Positions 1 to 9,108 of a stretch of DNA of 64,000 nt are shown here, in pieces. The DNA comes from Billgrantia bachuensis. GTDB taxonomy: Bacteria > Pseudomonadota > Gammaproteobacteria > Pseudomonadales > Halomonadaceae. Location of the stretch: the NCBI RefSeq assembly GCF_011742165.1, contig NZ_JAAQTO010000053.1, positions 1 through 64,000 on the forward strand, given 5' to 3'. Position numbers and translations under genes: made by a program. Position 1 is the first letter of the stretch; each line of letters opens with the position of its first letter. A model generated the notes under the pieces. That model searched no databases. It was not told the DNA's origin and was given only the letters and a program-made list of their open reading frames with translations.

Positions 1-716
1 AAGCCGACGGCTTGAATGCGCGGGTCACTGACCAAGGCCTGGCCGATCTCGCTGCCCGAACCGAACAGCAGCGAGAAGGTGCCTTCCGGCAGGCCGCGCT
101 TCTCGACCGCACGCTGCACCGCATGGCCCACCAGCTCGGAGGTGCCGGGGTGGGCGGAGTGGCCCTTGACGATCACCGGGCAGCCGGCGGCCAGCGCCGA
201 GGCGGTATCGCCGCCGGCCACGGAAAACGCCAGCGGGAAGTTGCTGGCGCCGAACACCGCCACCGGGCCCAGGCCGATGTGACGCTGGCGCAGGTCGGCG
301 CGGGGCATCGGCTGACGCTCCGGCAGGGCCGGGTCGATGCGCAGGTCGAGCCACTCGCCGGCGCGTACCACGGCAGCGAACAGGCGCAGCTGGCCGCAGG
401 TGCGGCCGCGCTCGCCCTCCAGGCGCGCCCGGGGCAGGCCGGTCTCGGCGATGGCGCGCTCGATCAGCGCGTCGCCGATCGCCTCGATCTCGCTGGCGAT
501 CGTCTCGAGAAACGTCGCGCGCTGCTCGAGAGTGGTCTCACGGTAGGTGACGAACGCCGCCTCGGCGAGCTCGCAGGCGCGCTCGACCTCGGCCTTGCCA
601 CCGCCCACGTAGGTGGGCTCGAGGGTCTCGCCGGTGGCGGGATTGACGGCGTTGATGGGCTTGGAGTTGCCGCTGACGGCCTCCTGGCCGATCAGCATTT
701 TGCCTTCGAGTGTCAT
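1..716 (-). CDS. 2,5-dioxovalerate (alpha-ketoglutarate semialdehyde) dehydrogenase, N-terminal part
   Basis: The gene runs off the left edge; about 238 N-terminal residues are present. The translation starts [16 protein letters not shown] and carries the N-terminal half of an aldehyde dehydrogenase, with [16 protein letters not shown] and [14 protein letters not shown] typical of the ketoglutarate semialdehyde dehydrogenase subgroup. The catalytic Cys and Glu lie beyond the window. The family oxidises 2,5-dioxopentanoate to 2-oxoglutarate with NAD(P)+, the last step of oxidative pentose or glucarate degradation. The start is the ATG at 716, preceded by an AGGAG 7 bases upstream. Next to a xylose dehydrogenase, lactonase and xylonate dehydratase, the last Weimberg step is the natural role; that is inference from context. 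Confidence 0.85.
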   Translation of the reverse strand, partial: MTLEGKMLIGQEAVSGNSKPINAVNPATGETLEPTYVGGGKAEVERACELAEAAFVTYRETTLEQRATFLETIASEIEAIGDALIERAIAETGLPRARLEGERGRTCGQLRLFAAVVRAGEWLDLRIDPALPERQPMPRADLRQRHIGLGPVAVFGASNFPLAFSVAGGDTASALAAGCPVIVKGHSAHPGTSELVGHAVQRAVEKRGLPEGTFSLLFGSGSEIGQALVSDPRIQAVG

Positions 717-806
717 ATGGGGCTCCTGCGGTTGTTGTCGATGATGGACTCGGACCGACGGGCGCACTTCCAGGACGCCCGTTAGCATCCTGCGTGAGGC
801 GCCGAC

Positions 807-827
807 TAAGTTCAATCTCTTAACTTA
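807..827. promoter_or_regulatory. Candidate ROK-regulator operator upstream of the semialdehyde dehydrogenase
   Basis: A perfect inverted repeat, TAAGTT-N9-AACTTA, 21 bp in total, lies 91 bp upstream of the dehydrogenase start. It has the same length and similar half-sites as the repeats at 2382-2402 and 10035-10055. XylR-type ROK repressors bind half-sites resembling TTAGTTT, and a ROK gene lies just upstream. No binding data; inferred from sequence and position. Confidence 0.45.
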
Positions 828-870
828 CTTGTCGGGTCCGACTTTGGTCGACTGTGCGCGGTTGCACCGG

Positions 871-2076
871 TCAGATCAGGTCGCTAGGCCCGTGGATGAT
901 GCTGGCCAATACCTGAGCCGCGGCGCCGCGGGCGGCAACGAAGGTGGAGTCCTCGATCACCCGCAGCGGTACCTGCTGGGTCGTGCCGAGCAGGCGGCTC
1001 TGGTTGGCCTTGAAGTAGTCGAGGGCGGGAGACAGCAGCGGGGCGCCGAGCTGGGTCAGCGAACCGCCCAGCACGATCTCGGAGGGGTTCTGGGTATGGT
1101 GCAGGTTGAGCAGCAGAATGCCCAGCGCCTCGCCGGCGCGGCGCAGCGTGGTCTGTACGTCGGGCTCGTTCAGGCGCGGCAGCAGGGCCTCGATGAGGTC
1201 CTCTTCTTCGGCGATGCCCAGCGCGGCGCGAATCGACCAGCCGCTGACCAGGGTCTCGGCACAGCCACGGTTGCCGCAGTGGCAATAGAGTCCGCCAGGC
1301 TGCAGCACGGTATGGCCGATCTCGCCGGCAAGCCCCTGGATACCCCTGGCAACCAGCGGTAGGTGGCTGCCCTCGACCATGCCGCTGCCTATCCCGGTGC
1401 CGGCGCTGACGTACATCAACGACTCGGGAATGTTGCCGGTGCGGAAGTAGAGCTCGCCGAAGGCGGCCGACTTGGCCTCGTTGTCCATCAGCCAAGTGCC
1501 CTCCAACCGCGAGAGGTGGGGGCGCAGCAGGTCGAGAAAGCGGATGTCGCGCCAGCCCAGGTTGGGCGCCAGGCGCAGCACGGGCTTGCCGGGCGCGATG
1601 GGGCCGGGAAGTGCGACCCCCAGCCCTAGACAACGCCGGTTGCCGTCCAGGTGGGCGCGCATCAAGCCATGCAGCAGTTCAGCGAGCAATTCGGCGGTGA
1701 CTTCGGGAGTGGTCGGCACGAGGTGTTCATGGTGCGATTCGAGCACCTGGCCCGAGAGGGTGCAAGCGACCAAGCGCAGGCCGTGCACGCCCACCTCGGC
1801 ACCGAACAGCACGTGGCGCTCGTCGTTGAGATGCAGGGCGCGCCCCGGGCGGCCGCCACTGCTCTTCAGCAGCTCACCCTCTCGCAGCCAGCCCTGGTGC
1901 AGCAGCGACTGCACGCCGGCGCCGACGGTGGCCTTGGTCAATTGGGCCTGGCTGGCGATGTCGGCGCGGGTCAGCCCCGGGGTGCGGCGCACCAGTTCGA
2001 GGATGGCACTACGATTGAGCCGCTTGAGAAAGTGGAGGTCGCCCGCCTTGTGCTGCTGCTGGTAGCTGGTTGACAT
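871..2076 (-). CDS. ROK-family transcriptional regulator (XylR-like)
   Basis: A 401-residue protein with an N-terminal winged helix-turn-helix (about residues 20-75, with [17 protein letters not shown]) followed by the two-lobed ROK sugar-kinase-like fold. The ROK signature is clear: GEIGH at 251-255 and the zinc cluster CHCGNRGC with cysteines 265, 267 and 272. Such proteins repress sugar genes and are released by the cognate sugar. The ATG at 2076 is preferred over an in-frame start 24 bases upstream because homologues begin with the short basic arm before the HTH; no strong ribosome binding site decides it. Its position between the two arms of the xylose locus suggests control of that locus, possibly through the 21-bp repeats. 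Confidence 0.88.
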   Translation of the reverse strand: MSTSYQQQHKAGDLHFLKRLNRSAILELVRRTPGLTRADIASQAQLTKATVGAGVQSLLHQGWLREGELLKSSGGRPGRALHLNDERHVLFGAEVGVHGLRLVACTLSGQVLESHHEHLVPTTPEVTAELLAELLHGLMRAHLDGNRRCLGLGVALPGPIAPGKPVLRLAPNLGWRDIRFLDLLRPHLSRLEGTWLMDNEAKSAAFGELYFRTGNIPESLMYVSAGTGIGSGMVEGSHLPLVARGIQGLAGEIGHTVLQPGGLYCHCGNRGCAETLVSGWSIRAALGIAEEEDLIEALLPRLNEPDVQTTLRRAGEALGILLLNLHHTQNPSEIVLGGSLTQLGAPLLSPALDYFKANQSRLLGTTQQVPLRVIEDSTFVAARGAAAQVLASIIHGPSDLI

Positions 2077-2381
2077 GGAACGTGGCCTTGCAGTCCGCAC
2101 ACCCGGGGCGCAGCGGAGGAAAACGGATGAAACCGGACACTTTGGTATCGCGTCCCGATGATGCCATTCGGCGATGGGGGCGCGCGAGGGCTTCGGCCCG
2201 GCATTCCTGGTACGTGTCGTGAGTTGGTTCCAAGCCTAAACGAATTGCTTTGCTTCGGCCACGCCGGAAGTGCGTTCTTAACCCTTGGTGAGAAAGGCGG
2301 ATCAGAATGATTTAAAAGGACAAATCGTCACCATCGACTAACGTCGCATTGTCGCTCTGTGTGGAGTTGCTCACTCTCTAG
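2077..2381. promoter_or_regulatory. Divergent intergenic region between the ROK regulator and the xylose operon
   Basis: About 300 bases with no gene. It must hold the promoter of the ROK gene (leftward) and of the dehydrogenase-ABC operon (rightward). The right half is clearly AT-richer than the flanking genes. I could not fix convincing -35/-10 pairs; the only clear element is the inverted repeat just to the right, at 2382-2402. Confidence 0.4.
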
Positions 2382-2402
2382 TTAGTAAATAGAAAAAACT
2401 AA
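2382..2402. promoter_or_regulatory. Candidate ROK operator next to the ribosome binding site of the xylose dehydrogenase
   Basis: TTAGT-N11-ACTAA, 21 bp, ends 11 bases before the start codon and directly abuts the GGAGAAGG ribosome binding site. Half-sites TTAGT/ACTAA match the known XylR-type half-site. A bound repressor here would lie at or just downstream of the transcription start. Inferred. Confidence 0.5.
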
Positions 2403-2413
2403 GTGGAGAAGGC

Positions 2414-3184
2414 ATGAACAACGACGCAGCGCGTTACCCCAGCCTCGACGAGCGAGTGGTTTTCATTACCGGTGGCGGCAGCGGCATCGGGGCCGCGCTG
2501 ACCCGGGTTTTTCACCTGCAGGGGGCCCGAGTCGCTTTCGTCGACATAGACGATACCGCCAGCCATGCGCTGGTAGAGGTGCTGCAGGCGGAGACGGGGC
2601 GGGCGCCACGCTATCGCCGCTGCGACGTTCGTGACGTCGAGGCCCTGCAGGCGGCAATCGCCGAGGTGGGCCGCGAGCTGGGGCCCATCTATACCCTGGT
2701 CAACAACGCCGCCAACGACGATCGCCACACCTGGCAGGAGGTCGACGTCGCCTACTGGGACGAGCGCATGTCGCTCAACCTGCGGCCGATGTTCTTTGCC
2801 GCCCAGGCGGCGGCGCACCAGATGATCGAGGCTGGCGGCGGCAGCATCGTCAACTTCGGTTCGATCAGCGTGCAGATGGCCATCCCCGAACTGTCGACCT
2901 ACGTCACGGCCAAGGCGGCGGTGCACGGATTGACACGCAGCCTGGCTCGCGACCTGGGAGGCCACAACATTCGCGTCAATACCCTGGTGCCCGGCTCGGT
3001 GCTGACCGAGCGCCAATTGGAGAAGTGGATCGGTCCCGAGGAGGAGGCGTCGATCCAGGCGCACCAGTGCCTCAAGCTGCGCCTGGAGCCACAGCATATC
3101 GCCCCCGCCGTGCTGTTCCTGGCCAGCGCCGAGAGCGCGGCGATCACGGGCCAGGAGATTGTCGTCGACGGCGGCTGGGGTTGA
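2414..3184 (+). CDS. xylB: D-xylose 1-dehydrogenase, SDR family (XylB-like)
   Basis: A 256-residue short-chain dehydrogenase that should oxidise D-xylose (perhaps also L-arabinose) to the lactone with NAD(P)+. It has the cofactor loop TGGGSGIG (residues 19-26), NNAAND (97-102), catalytic Ser near 150-152, and Tyr163-x3-Lys167. Several stretches beyond the generic SDR core (YPSL near the N-terminus, NDDRH, YWDER, QCLK) recall the Caulobacter crescentus D-xylose dehydrogenase XylB, recognised from memory. The start ATG has GGAGAAGG upstream. It is the first gene of a rightward operon with the ABC transporter. Pentose specificity is inferred; xylose fits the neighbouring xylosidase and dehydratase best. 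Confidence 0.85.
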   Translation: MNNDAARYPSLDERVVFITGGGSGIGAALTRVFHLQGARVAFVDIDDTASHALVEVLQAETGRAPRYRRCDVRDVEALQAAIAEVGRELGPIYTLVNNAANDDRHTWQEVDVAYWDERMSLNLRPMFFAAQAAAHQMIEAGGGSIVNFGSISVQMAIPELSTYVTAKAAVHGLTRSLARDLGGHNIRVNTLVPGSVLTERQLEKWIGPEEEASIQAHQCLKLRLEPQHIAPAVLFLASAESAAITGQEIVVDGGWG

Positions 3185-3246
3185 GCCGCGAACATTCACT
3201 TAACTGAGGTGCATTCATGCGCTTACAACACAACAAGGAGCTCGCC

Positions 3247-4539
3247 ATGCACACTTACCAACACCAACTGCCCAGGCCGCTGCGCGCCAAGCGCTGGTTG
3301 GCGGCAACGCTTGCCCTTGCCTCCGGCCTGGCAACGTTCGCCGCAGCGGCAGATACCACCGTGCGCGTACTGCGGGTCGAGATCAGCGACGTCGAGAAGC
3401 AGTACTACGACGATGTGGTCGCCGAATACGAAGCGCAGAATCCGAACGTCGAGGTGATCTTCGAGTACATCGCCAACGAGGCCTACAAGACGCGCTTGCC
3501 GACGCTGCTGCAGTCCGACCAGCGCCCCGACATCTTCTACAGCTGGGGCGGGGAAGGGCTGCGTGACCAGGTCGAGGCCGGCTTCGTGCGCGACCTCACC
3601 GAAGAGATGCAGGGTGGTTGGCAGGAACGCTACCCCGAGTCGGCCGTGCGCGCCTTCACGCTAGACGAGCGTGTCTACGGTGCGCCGCTCTACGCCACCG
3701 TAGTGGGCTTCTGGGCCAATACCGCATTGACCGAGCAGGCCGGGGTCGACATCGAGGCCATCGAGACATGGGAGGACCTGGAGCAGGCGGTGGTCGCGCT
3801 GCGCGAGAGTGGTGTCACGCCCGCCGTGGTGGGCGGCAAGGATGGCTGGCCGATGCACTTCTACTGGGGGTACCTGGCCACGCGGCTGGCCGGCGGCGAG
3901 GGCATCGAGGCAGCCAAGCAGGGCGACAACGGCGGCTTCGAGGGCGAGCCCTTCGTGCAGGCCGGCGAGCTGCTCCAGGCGTTCGTTGAGCTCGACCCTT
4001 TCCAGTCTGGCTTCATGTCGACCTCCTACGAGCGTGCCAGCGCCATGTTCGGCGACGGCGAGGCGGCCCTGCACCTGATGGGCGACTGGGACTACATTCC
4101 TTCCAAGGAGCGCTCCGCGACGGGCGAGGGCGTGCCCGACGAGGACCTCGAGTTCATCCGCTTCCCCCGAGTGGAAGGTGGCGAGGGCAACGACGACAGC
4201 TTCGGTGGCATGAACGGCTTCGCCGTGACTCGCGATGCGTCCGACGAGGCGGTCGACTTCCTGCGCTTCCTGCTCAACGAGGAGAACCAGCGCGAGGCTG
4301 CCCGGCTTGGCATCTTTGTGCCGGTGGCCCACGGTTCCGAGGAGGAACTCGACACGCCCTACGCACGCAAGGTGGCGCAAATCCTCAGCGAGTCCAACTT
4401 CCACCAGGTCTTCCTCGACCAGGCGCTGGGCACCTCGGTCGGCGCCACGGTCAACGACATCAGCGGCGACCTGGCCCAGGGCGCGATCACGCCCGAGGAG
4501 GCGGCTGCCCAGGTCGAAGAGGCCTGGCAGTTCCGCTGA
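3247..4539 (+). CDS. Sugar ABC transporter, periplasmic binding protein (family 1)
   Basis: A 430-residue extracellular solute-binding protein. The N-terminus has a basic stretch, a hydrophobic core (LAATLALASGLATF) and an alanine-rich cleavage region, so it is exported. The body matches the MalE/UgpB-type fold (PDIFYSWGGEGL, a conserved MGDWDY segment, and FGGMNGFAVT). The ATG at 3247 is chosen over one 30 bases upstream because AAGGAG lies just before it and the signal peptide then has a normal length. Operon position with a beta-xylosidase suggests xylobiose or xylo-oligosaccharide as ligand; that is inference. Confidence 0.88.
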   Translation: MHTYQHQLPRPLRAKRWLAATLALASGLATFAAAADTTVRVLRVEISDVEKQYYDDVVAEYEAQNPNVEVIFEYIANEAYKTRLPTLLQSDQRPDIFYSWGGEGLRDQVEAGFVRDLTEEMQGGWQERYPESAVRAFTLDERVYGAPLYATVVGFWANTALTEQAGVDIEAIETWEDLEQAVVALRESGVTPAVVGGKDGWPMHFYWGYLATRLAGGEGIEAAKQGDNGGFEGEPFVQAGELLQAFVELDPFQSGFMSTSYERASAMFGDGEAALHLMGDWDYIPSKERSATGEGVPDEDLEFIRFPRVEGGEGNDDSFGGMNGFAVTRDASDEAVDFLRFLLNEENQREAARLGIFVPVAHGSEEELDTPYARKVAQILSESNFHQVFLDQALGTSVGATVNDISGDLAQGAITPEEAAAQVEEAWQFR

Positions 4540-4562
4540 ACCGATTCGCTGAAACATGCGAC

Positions 4563-4592
4563 GCCCGGCGCTGCACTCTCGCCGCGCCGGGC
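4563..4592 (+). terminator. Intercistronic stem-loop between binding protein and permease
   Basis: GCCCGGCG at 4563-4570 pairs perfectly with CGCCGGGC at 4585-4592 across a 14-base loop, with no T-tract after it. Such hairpins after binding-protein genes usually stabilise the upstream mRNA or reduce read-through, giving more binding protein than permease. That role is inferred from known ABC operons. Confidence 0.55.
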
Positions 4593-4616
4593 CATATCCT
4601 CTTGACGGTATCTGCC

Positions 4617-5549
4617 ATGACTACCATGACCCGACCCGCCGTGCACAGGAGAAGCAACGCCGATCGCTTGCGCCAAGGGCTGGCCAGCGGCAAGTTCACT
4701 GCCGTGCTGATTCTGCTGCCGCCGGCGCTGATCCTGTTCTCGCTGTTCGTGATCCTGCCGCTGGCCGATGCGGCCTACTACAGCGCCTTCTCGTGGAACG
4801 GCTACGGCTCGCCGAGCGATTTCGTCGGCAGCCAGAACTACGCCCGCCTGCTCGACCATTCGGTGTTCCATACCGCGCTGTGGAACACCGCCAAGCTGAT
4901 TCTCGTCTCGCTGATCATCCAGATGCCGCTGGCCCTGGGCCTGGCGCTGCTGGTGTATCGCAAGACGCCGACCAACACGCTGTTCCGTCTGGTGTTCTTC
5001 CTGCCCTATATCCTCGCCGAAGTGGCCGCCGGGCTGATCTGGAGCTTTGTCTTCGACGGCGACTACGGCATCACCGCCTTCATGTTCCAGGCCCTGGGGC
5101 AGGAGTCGGTCTACTTGTTGGCCGATCGACAGTGGGCCTTCCCGGCGATCATGACGGTGATCGTTTGGAAGTACTTCGGTTTTCATATGATGATTTACAT
5201 CGCCGCGCTGCAGAGCGTGCCCAAGGACCTGATCGAGGCGGCCAAGCTCGAAGGGGCCAAGCCGCGTCAGGTGGCGCTGTTCGTGCAGATCCCGCTGATC
5301 AAGCACGCCATCGTGGTGAGCGGCTTCTTCGCCATCATCGGCTCGCTGCAGATCTTCGACATCATCATCCCGATGACCAACGGCGGGCCCTCGAACTCGA
5401 CCCACACCATCGTCACCTATCTCTACACCTTCGGCCTGTCGCGGTTGAACATCGGCTTCGGTAGCGCCGCCGCCGTGGTGCTGTTCGTGCTCGCCATCGG
5501 CATCGCGCTGTTCTACCAGCGCGCCACGACGAAGGAGGGGCGGGTATGA
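4617..5549 (+). CDS. Sugar ABC transporter permease (MalF/UgpA type)
   Basis: A 310-residue inner-membrane protein with about six hydrophobic segments, starting after a basic N-terminal tail. The ABC permease EAA loop is present (IEAAKLEGAKPRQ, about residues 205-217), the site where the ATPase docks. The start is uncertain: a TTG at 4602 is in frame, but the ATG at 4617 is the more usual codon; neither has a strong Shine-Dalgarno sequence, which fits weak translation after the hairpin. The stop overlaps the start of the second permease (ATGA). Confidence 0.88.
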   Translation: MTTMTRPAVHRRSNADRLRQGLASGKFTAVLILLPPALILFSLFVILPLADAAYYSAFSWNGYGSPSDFVGSQNYARLLDHSVFHTALWNTAKLILVSLIIQMPLALGLALLVYRKTPTNTLFRLVFFLPYILAEVAAGLIWSFVFDGDYGITAFMFQALGQESVYLLADRQWAFPAIMTVIVWKYFGFHMMIYIAALQSVPKDLIEAAKLEGAKPRQVALFVQIPLIKHAIVVSGFFAIIGSLQIFDIIIPMTNGGPSNSTHTIVTYLYTFGLSRLNIGFGSAAAVVLFVLAIGIALFYQRATTKEGRV

Positions 5550-6373
5550 CGAGCGCCACGACCCGCAACACGCTGCGCGTGATCGTGCTGATCCTGGTGG
5601 CCAGCCTGGTCATCGGCCCGCTGCTGGCCTCCTTCTTCGGCGGTTTCAAGAGCAACGCCGAGCTGCGCACCAATCCGCTGGGCTTGCCGGACACCTGGAA
5701 CGCCGAGAACTACGTCGCGATCTTTCTCGACAGCACCTTCTGGCGCTATCTGGGCAACTCGTTTCTCATCTCTTCGATGACGGTACTGCTCACCCTGGTG
5801 GTGGGTGCAGCGGCGGCCTACGTGTTCTCGCAGATCCGCTTCTTCGGCTCGAAGATGATCCTCTCCTACCTGCTGCTGGGGCTGATGTTCCCCTTCGCCG
5901 CGGCGATCCTGCCGCTGTTCATCAAGGTGCGCGATCTGGGACTGCTGGATACCTACTGGGCCGTGATCCTGCCGCAGACCGCCTTCGGCCTGTCGCTGGC
6001 GATCCTGCTGTTCAAGGCATTCTTCGATCAGTTGCCCCGCGAGCTGTTCGAGGCCGCCTACGTCGACGGCTGCAGCTACCTGCGCTTTTTCTGGTCGTTC
6101 ACCCTGCCGCTGTCGACGCCGATCCTGGCCACGGTGGGAGTGTTCGTCTTCGTACAGAGCTGGAACAACTTCCTGCTGCCGCTGGTGGTGCTCAACGACC
6201 GCTCCATCTACACCTGGCCGCTCGGCATGATGCAGTTCCAGGGCGAATACCTGACCCAGTGGAACATGATCCTGGCGTTCGTGACGCTGACCATCACGCC
6301 GGCGGTGATCTTCTTCCTCGCCGCGCAGAAATACATCGTGGCCGGGCTGACCGGCGGCTCCGTCAAGGGATGA
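5546..6373 (+). CDS. Sugar ABC transporter permease (MalG/UgpE type)
   Basis: A 275-residue inner-membrane permease, partner of the preceding one, with about six membrane segments and the EAA motif FEAAYVDGCSYL near residues 170-182 followed by FTLPLS. The GFKSN segment after the first helix and the LTGGSVKG C-terminus are typical of MalG-type subunits of CUT1 transporters. It starts within the stop of the upstream gene (ATGA, translational coupling), preceded by GGAGGGG. Confidence 0.9.
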   Translation: MTSATTRNTLRVIVLILVASLVIGPLLASFFGGFKSNAELRTNPLGLPDTWNAENYVAIFLDSTFWRYLGNSFLISSMTVLLTLVVGAAAAYVFSQIRFFGSKMILSYLLLGLMFPFAAAILPLFIKVRDLGLLDTYWAVILPQTAFGLSLAILLFKAFFDQLPRELFEAAYVDGCSYLRFFWSFTLPLSTPILATVGVFVFVQSWNNFLLPLVVLNDRSIYTWPLGMMQFQGEYLTQWNMILAFVTLTITPAVIFFLAAQKYIVAGLTGGSVKG

Positions 6374-6378
6374 CACCG

Positions 6379-7995
6379 ATGACCGATACCCTTCGCAACC
6401 CGATACTCACAGGTTTCAACCCCGACCCCTCGATCTGCCGGGTCGGCGAGGACTACTACATCGCCACCTCCACCTTCGAGTGGTACCCGGGCGTGCAGAT
6501 CCACCATTCGCGGGACCTGGCCAACTGGCAGCTGGCGAGCCGGCCGCTGGTCCGCGCCGCCCAGCTCGACATGCGCGGCAACCCGGACTCCTGCGGCATC
6601 TGGGCGCCGTGCCTGTCCTACGCCGACGGCCTGTTCTGGCTGATCTACACCGACATGAAGCGCTACGAGGGCAACTTCAAGGACGGTCACAACTACCTGG
6701 TCACCGCGCCCTCCGTCGAAGGACCCTGGAGTGCCCCGGTGTACCTCAACTCCAGCGGCTTCGACCCCTCGCTGTTCCACGACGAGGACGGCCGCAAATG
6801 GCTGGTCAATCTCCAGTGGGACTATCGCCAGCGCGAGGGCGGCGACCGCTTCGGCGGCATCCTGCTGCAGGAGTACGACGTCGAACGCAGGTGTCTGATC
6901 GGCCCGATCCGCAACATCTTCGCCGGCACCGAGATGAAGCTCACCGAGGGGCCGCACCTGTATCGCCGCGACGGCTGGTACCACCTGCTGGTGGCCGAGG
7001 GCGGCACCGGCTACGACCACGCCGTGACCATGGCGCGCTCGCGCGAGATCACAGGCCCCTATGAGGTGCACCCGGACAACCCGGTGCTGACCACGCGCCA
7101 GGACCCGGACAACCCGCTGCAGCGCGCCGGCCATGCCGACCTGGTGGAAACGCCCGAGGGCGAGACCTGGATGGTGCATCTGTGCAGCCGGCCGCTACCC
7201 GGCACGCGCCGCTCGCCGCTGGGCCGTGAAACGGCCATCCAGAAGGTCCAATGGGGCGAGGACGGCTGGCTGCGCCTGGCTCACGGCGGCAGTGCCCCGG
7301 CGCTGGAAGTGCCAATGCCTGCTGTCATGCCCAGTGCGGAACAGCGACCCCCGGCCGCCGAACAAAACTATGCGTTCCAGCCCGGCGCTCTTCCGGTGGA
7401 CTTCCAGTGGCTGCGCACGCCCGAACCCGGGCGGCTGTTCTCGCTCGATGCACGGCCCGGCTTCCTGCGCCTGTTCGGTCGCGAGTCGGTGGGCTCCTGG
7501 TTCGAGCAGGCGCTGGTGGCGCGGCGCCAGGACAGCTGGCACTGCAGCGCCGAGACCGAACTCGAGTTCGAACCTGACGACATCCAGCAGTTCGCCGGGC
7601 TGATCGCCTACTACAACCGCTTCAAGTTCCACTACCTGGCGGTGAGCCTGAACGACGAGGGCGACAAGGTGCTCGGCGTGATGAGCTGTCACGACGAGTG
7701 GCCCAGCGGGCGGCTCGACATCGCCGAGCCGGGCGTGACCCTTGCGCCCGGCCTGCCGGTGCGACTCGGCCTCGATATCCGCGAGCGCGAGCTGCAGTTC
7801 CGCTTCGCCCAGGGCAACGACGAGTGGCAGCCGATCGGCCCGGTGCTGGACGCCGGGCTGCTGTCGGACGAGGGCAGCGGTCGTGCCCACGGCTACTTCA
7901 CCGGCAACTTCCTGGGTATGGCGGCCCACGACATCAGCGGGCGCGCCACGCCGGCCGACTTCGCGGGATTCCGCTATCGCCGCCGCCACCGCTGA
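6379..7995 (+). CDS. xynB: Beta-xylosidase, glycoside hydrolase family 43
   Basis: A 538-residue enzyme, the same size as the Selenomonas/Bacillus GH43 xylosidases it resembles. The N-terminal five-bladed propeller carries the three acids expected of GH43: Asp16 in NPDPS (base), Asp129 in SSGFDPS (pKa modulator) and Glu190 in LTEGPH (acid). The C-terminal beta-sandwich (GH43 C2/DUF1349-like) begins near residue 330. No signal peptide, so it acts in the cytoplasm on imported xylobiose and xylo-oligosaccharides, releasing D-xylose. An ATG at 6370 overlaps the permease stop, but AAGGGA at 6365-6370 has correct spacing for the ATG at 6379. Arabinofuranosidase side activity is common in the group. 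Confidence 0.9.
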   Translation: MTDTLRNPILTGFNPDPSICRVGEDYYIATSTFEWYPGVQIHHSRDLANWQLASRPLVRAAQLDMRGNPDSCGIWAPCLSYADGLFWLIYTDMKRYEGNFKDGHNYLVTAPSVEGPWSAPVYLNSSGFDPSLFHDEDGRKWLVNLQWDYRQREGGDRFGGILLQEYDVERRCLIGPIRNIFAGTEMKLTEGPHLYRRDGWYHLLVAEGGTGYDHAVTMARSREITGPYEVHPDNPVLTTRQDPDNPLQRAGHADLVETPEGETWMVHLCSRPLPGTRRSPLGRETAIQKVQWGEDGWLRLAHGGSAPALEVPMPAVMPSAEQRPPAAEQNYAFQPGALPVDFQWLRTPEPGRLFSLDARPGFLRLFGRESVGSWFEQALVARRQDSWHCSAETELEFEPDDIQQFAGLIAYYNRFKFHYLAVSLNDEGDKVLGVMSCHDEWPSGRLDIAEPGVTLAPGLPVRLGLDIRERELQFRFAQGNDEWQPIGPVLDAGLLSDEGSGRAHGYFTGNFLGMAAHDISGRATPADFAGFRYRRRHR

Positions 7996-8046
7996 ATTCA
8001 ATTCCCGCGCACAAGACCGACAACGGCGCCAAGACGAGAGCACGCT

Positions 8047-9087
8047 ATGGCTGAAGTGACCCTGGTCGATATCGAAAAGACCTTCCGTGGCAGGACCACG
8101 GTGATCCCCAATCTCAACCTGCACATCGAGGACGGCTCCTTCACCGTGCTGGTAGGACCCTCCGGCTGTGGTAAGTCGACCCTGCTGCGCATGATCGCCG
8201 GGCTCGAGACGGTGACCCGCGGCGCCATCTCCATCGGCGGGCGCGACGTCACCACCGCCGAGCCCAGCGATCGCAACATCGCCATGGTGTTCCAGTCCTA
8301 CGCGCTCTACCCGCACATGACGGTGGCGCACAACATCGACTTCGGCATGCGCCTGGCCAAGGTGCCCGCCGAGGAGCGCAAGGCCAAGGTGGCCGAGGCG
8401 GCGCGCCTGCTCAACCTCGAGGAGCTGCTCGAGCGCAAGCCGGCCGAGCTCTCCGGCGGCCAGCGCCAGCGCGTGGCCATCGGTCGCGCCATCGTGCGCA
8501 ACCCCGGGGTGTTCCTGTTCGACGAGCCGCTCTCCAACCTCGACGCGGCGTTGCGCAACCGCATGCGCGTGGAGCTGGCCGAGCTGCACCAGCGCCTCGA
8601 CGCTACCATGGTCTACGTCACTCACGACCAGGTCGAGGCGATGACCCTGGCCGACTGCATCGTGGTGATGAACGCTGGTCGCATCGAGCAGGTAGGCACG
8701 CCCATGGCGCTCTACCAGCGCCCCGAGACGCTATTCGTCGCCGGCTTCATCGGCTCGCCGAAGATGAACCTGATCGAAGGGCAGGTCGCGGAGGCCTACG
8801 GTGCCGCGACGCTCGGCATTCGCCCCGAGCACCTCGAGGTCAGCCGCGAAGCGGGGGAGTGGCAGGCTCGGGTGCGAGTGGTCGAGATGCTCGGCGCCGA
8901 CGCCTTCGCTTATGTCGACTGCGACGCCACTGGCCCGCTGACGGTCCGCTTGCCCGGCGATGCGGCGGTGCGCAGCGGCGACGTCCTTTACCTGACGCCG
9001 CGTCACGATCTATTGCATGGCTTCGACGCCGATGGCCAGCGCCTGCCGGACGAGGCCCTGGCCCGATCCAAGGCCAGTGTCGCCTGA
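8047..9087 (+). CDS. Sugar ABC transporter ATP-binding protein (UgpC/MalK/MsmX type)
   Basis: A 346-residue ATPase that powers the two permeases. Walker [10 protein letters not shown] (37-45), Q-loop FQSYALYPH, signature LSGGQ (135-139), Walker B FLFDE (156-160) and switch His193 are all intact. The C-terminal third is the OB-fold regulatory domain (TOBE), with the conserved [10 protein letters not shown]. It lies after the xylosidase in the same rightward run, 51 bases downstream, so the GH43 gene sits inside the transporter operon. Confidence 0.92.
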   Translation: MAEVTLVDIEKTFRGRTTVIPNLNLHIEDGSFTVLVGPSGCGKSTLLRMIAGLETVTRGAISIGGRDVTTAEPSDRNIAMVFQSYALYPHMTVAHNIDFGMRLAKVPAEERKAKVAEAARLLNLEELLERKPAELSGGQRQRVAIGRAIVRNPGVFLFDEPLSNLDAALRNRMRVELAELHQRLDATMVYVTHDQVEAMTLADCIVVMNAGRIEQVGTPMALYQRPETLFVAGFIGSPKMNLIEGQVAEAYGAATLGIRPEHLEVSREAGEWQARVRVVEMLGADAFAYVDCDATGPLTVRLPGDAAVRSGDVLYLTPRHDLLHGFDADGQRLPDEALARSKASVA

Positions 9088-9108
9088 GCCGTAAGCGAGC
9101 GAGACATC

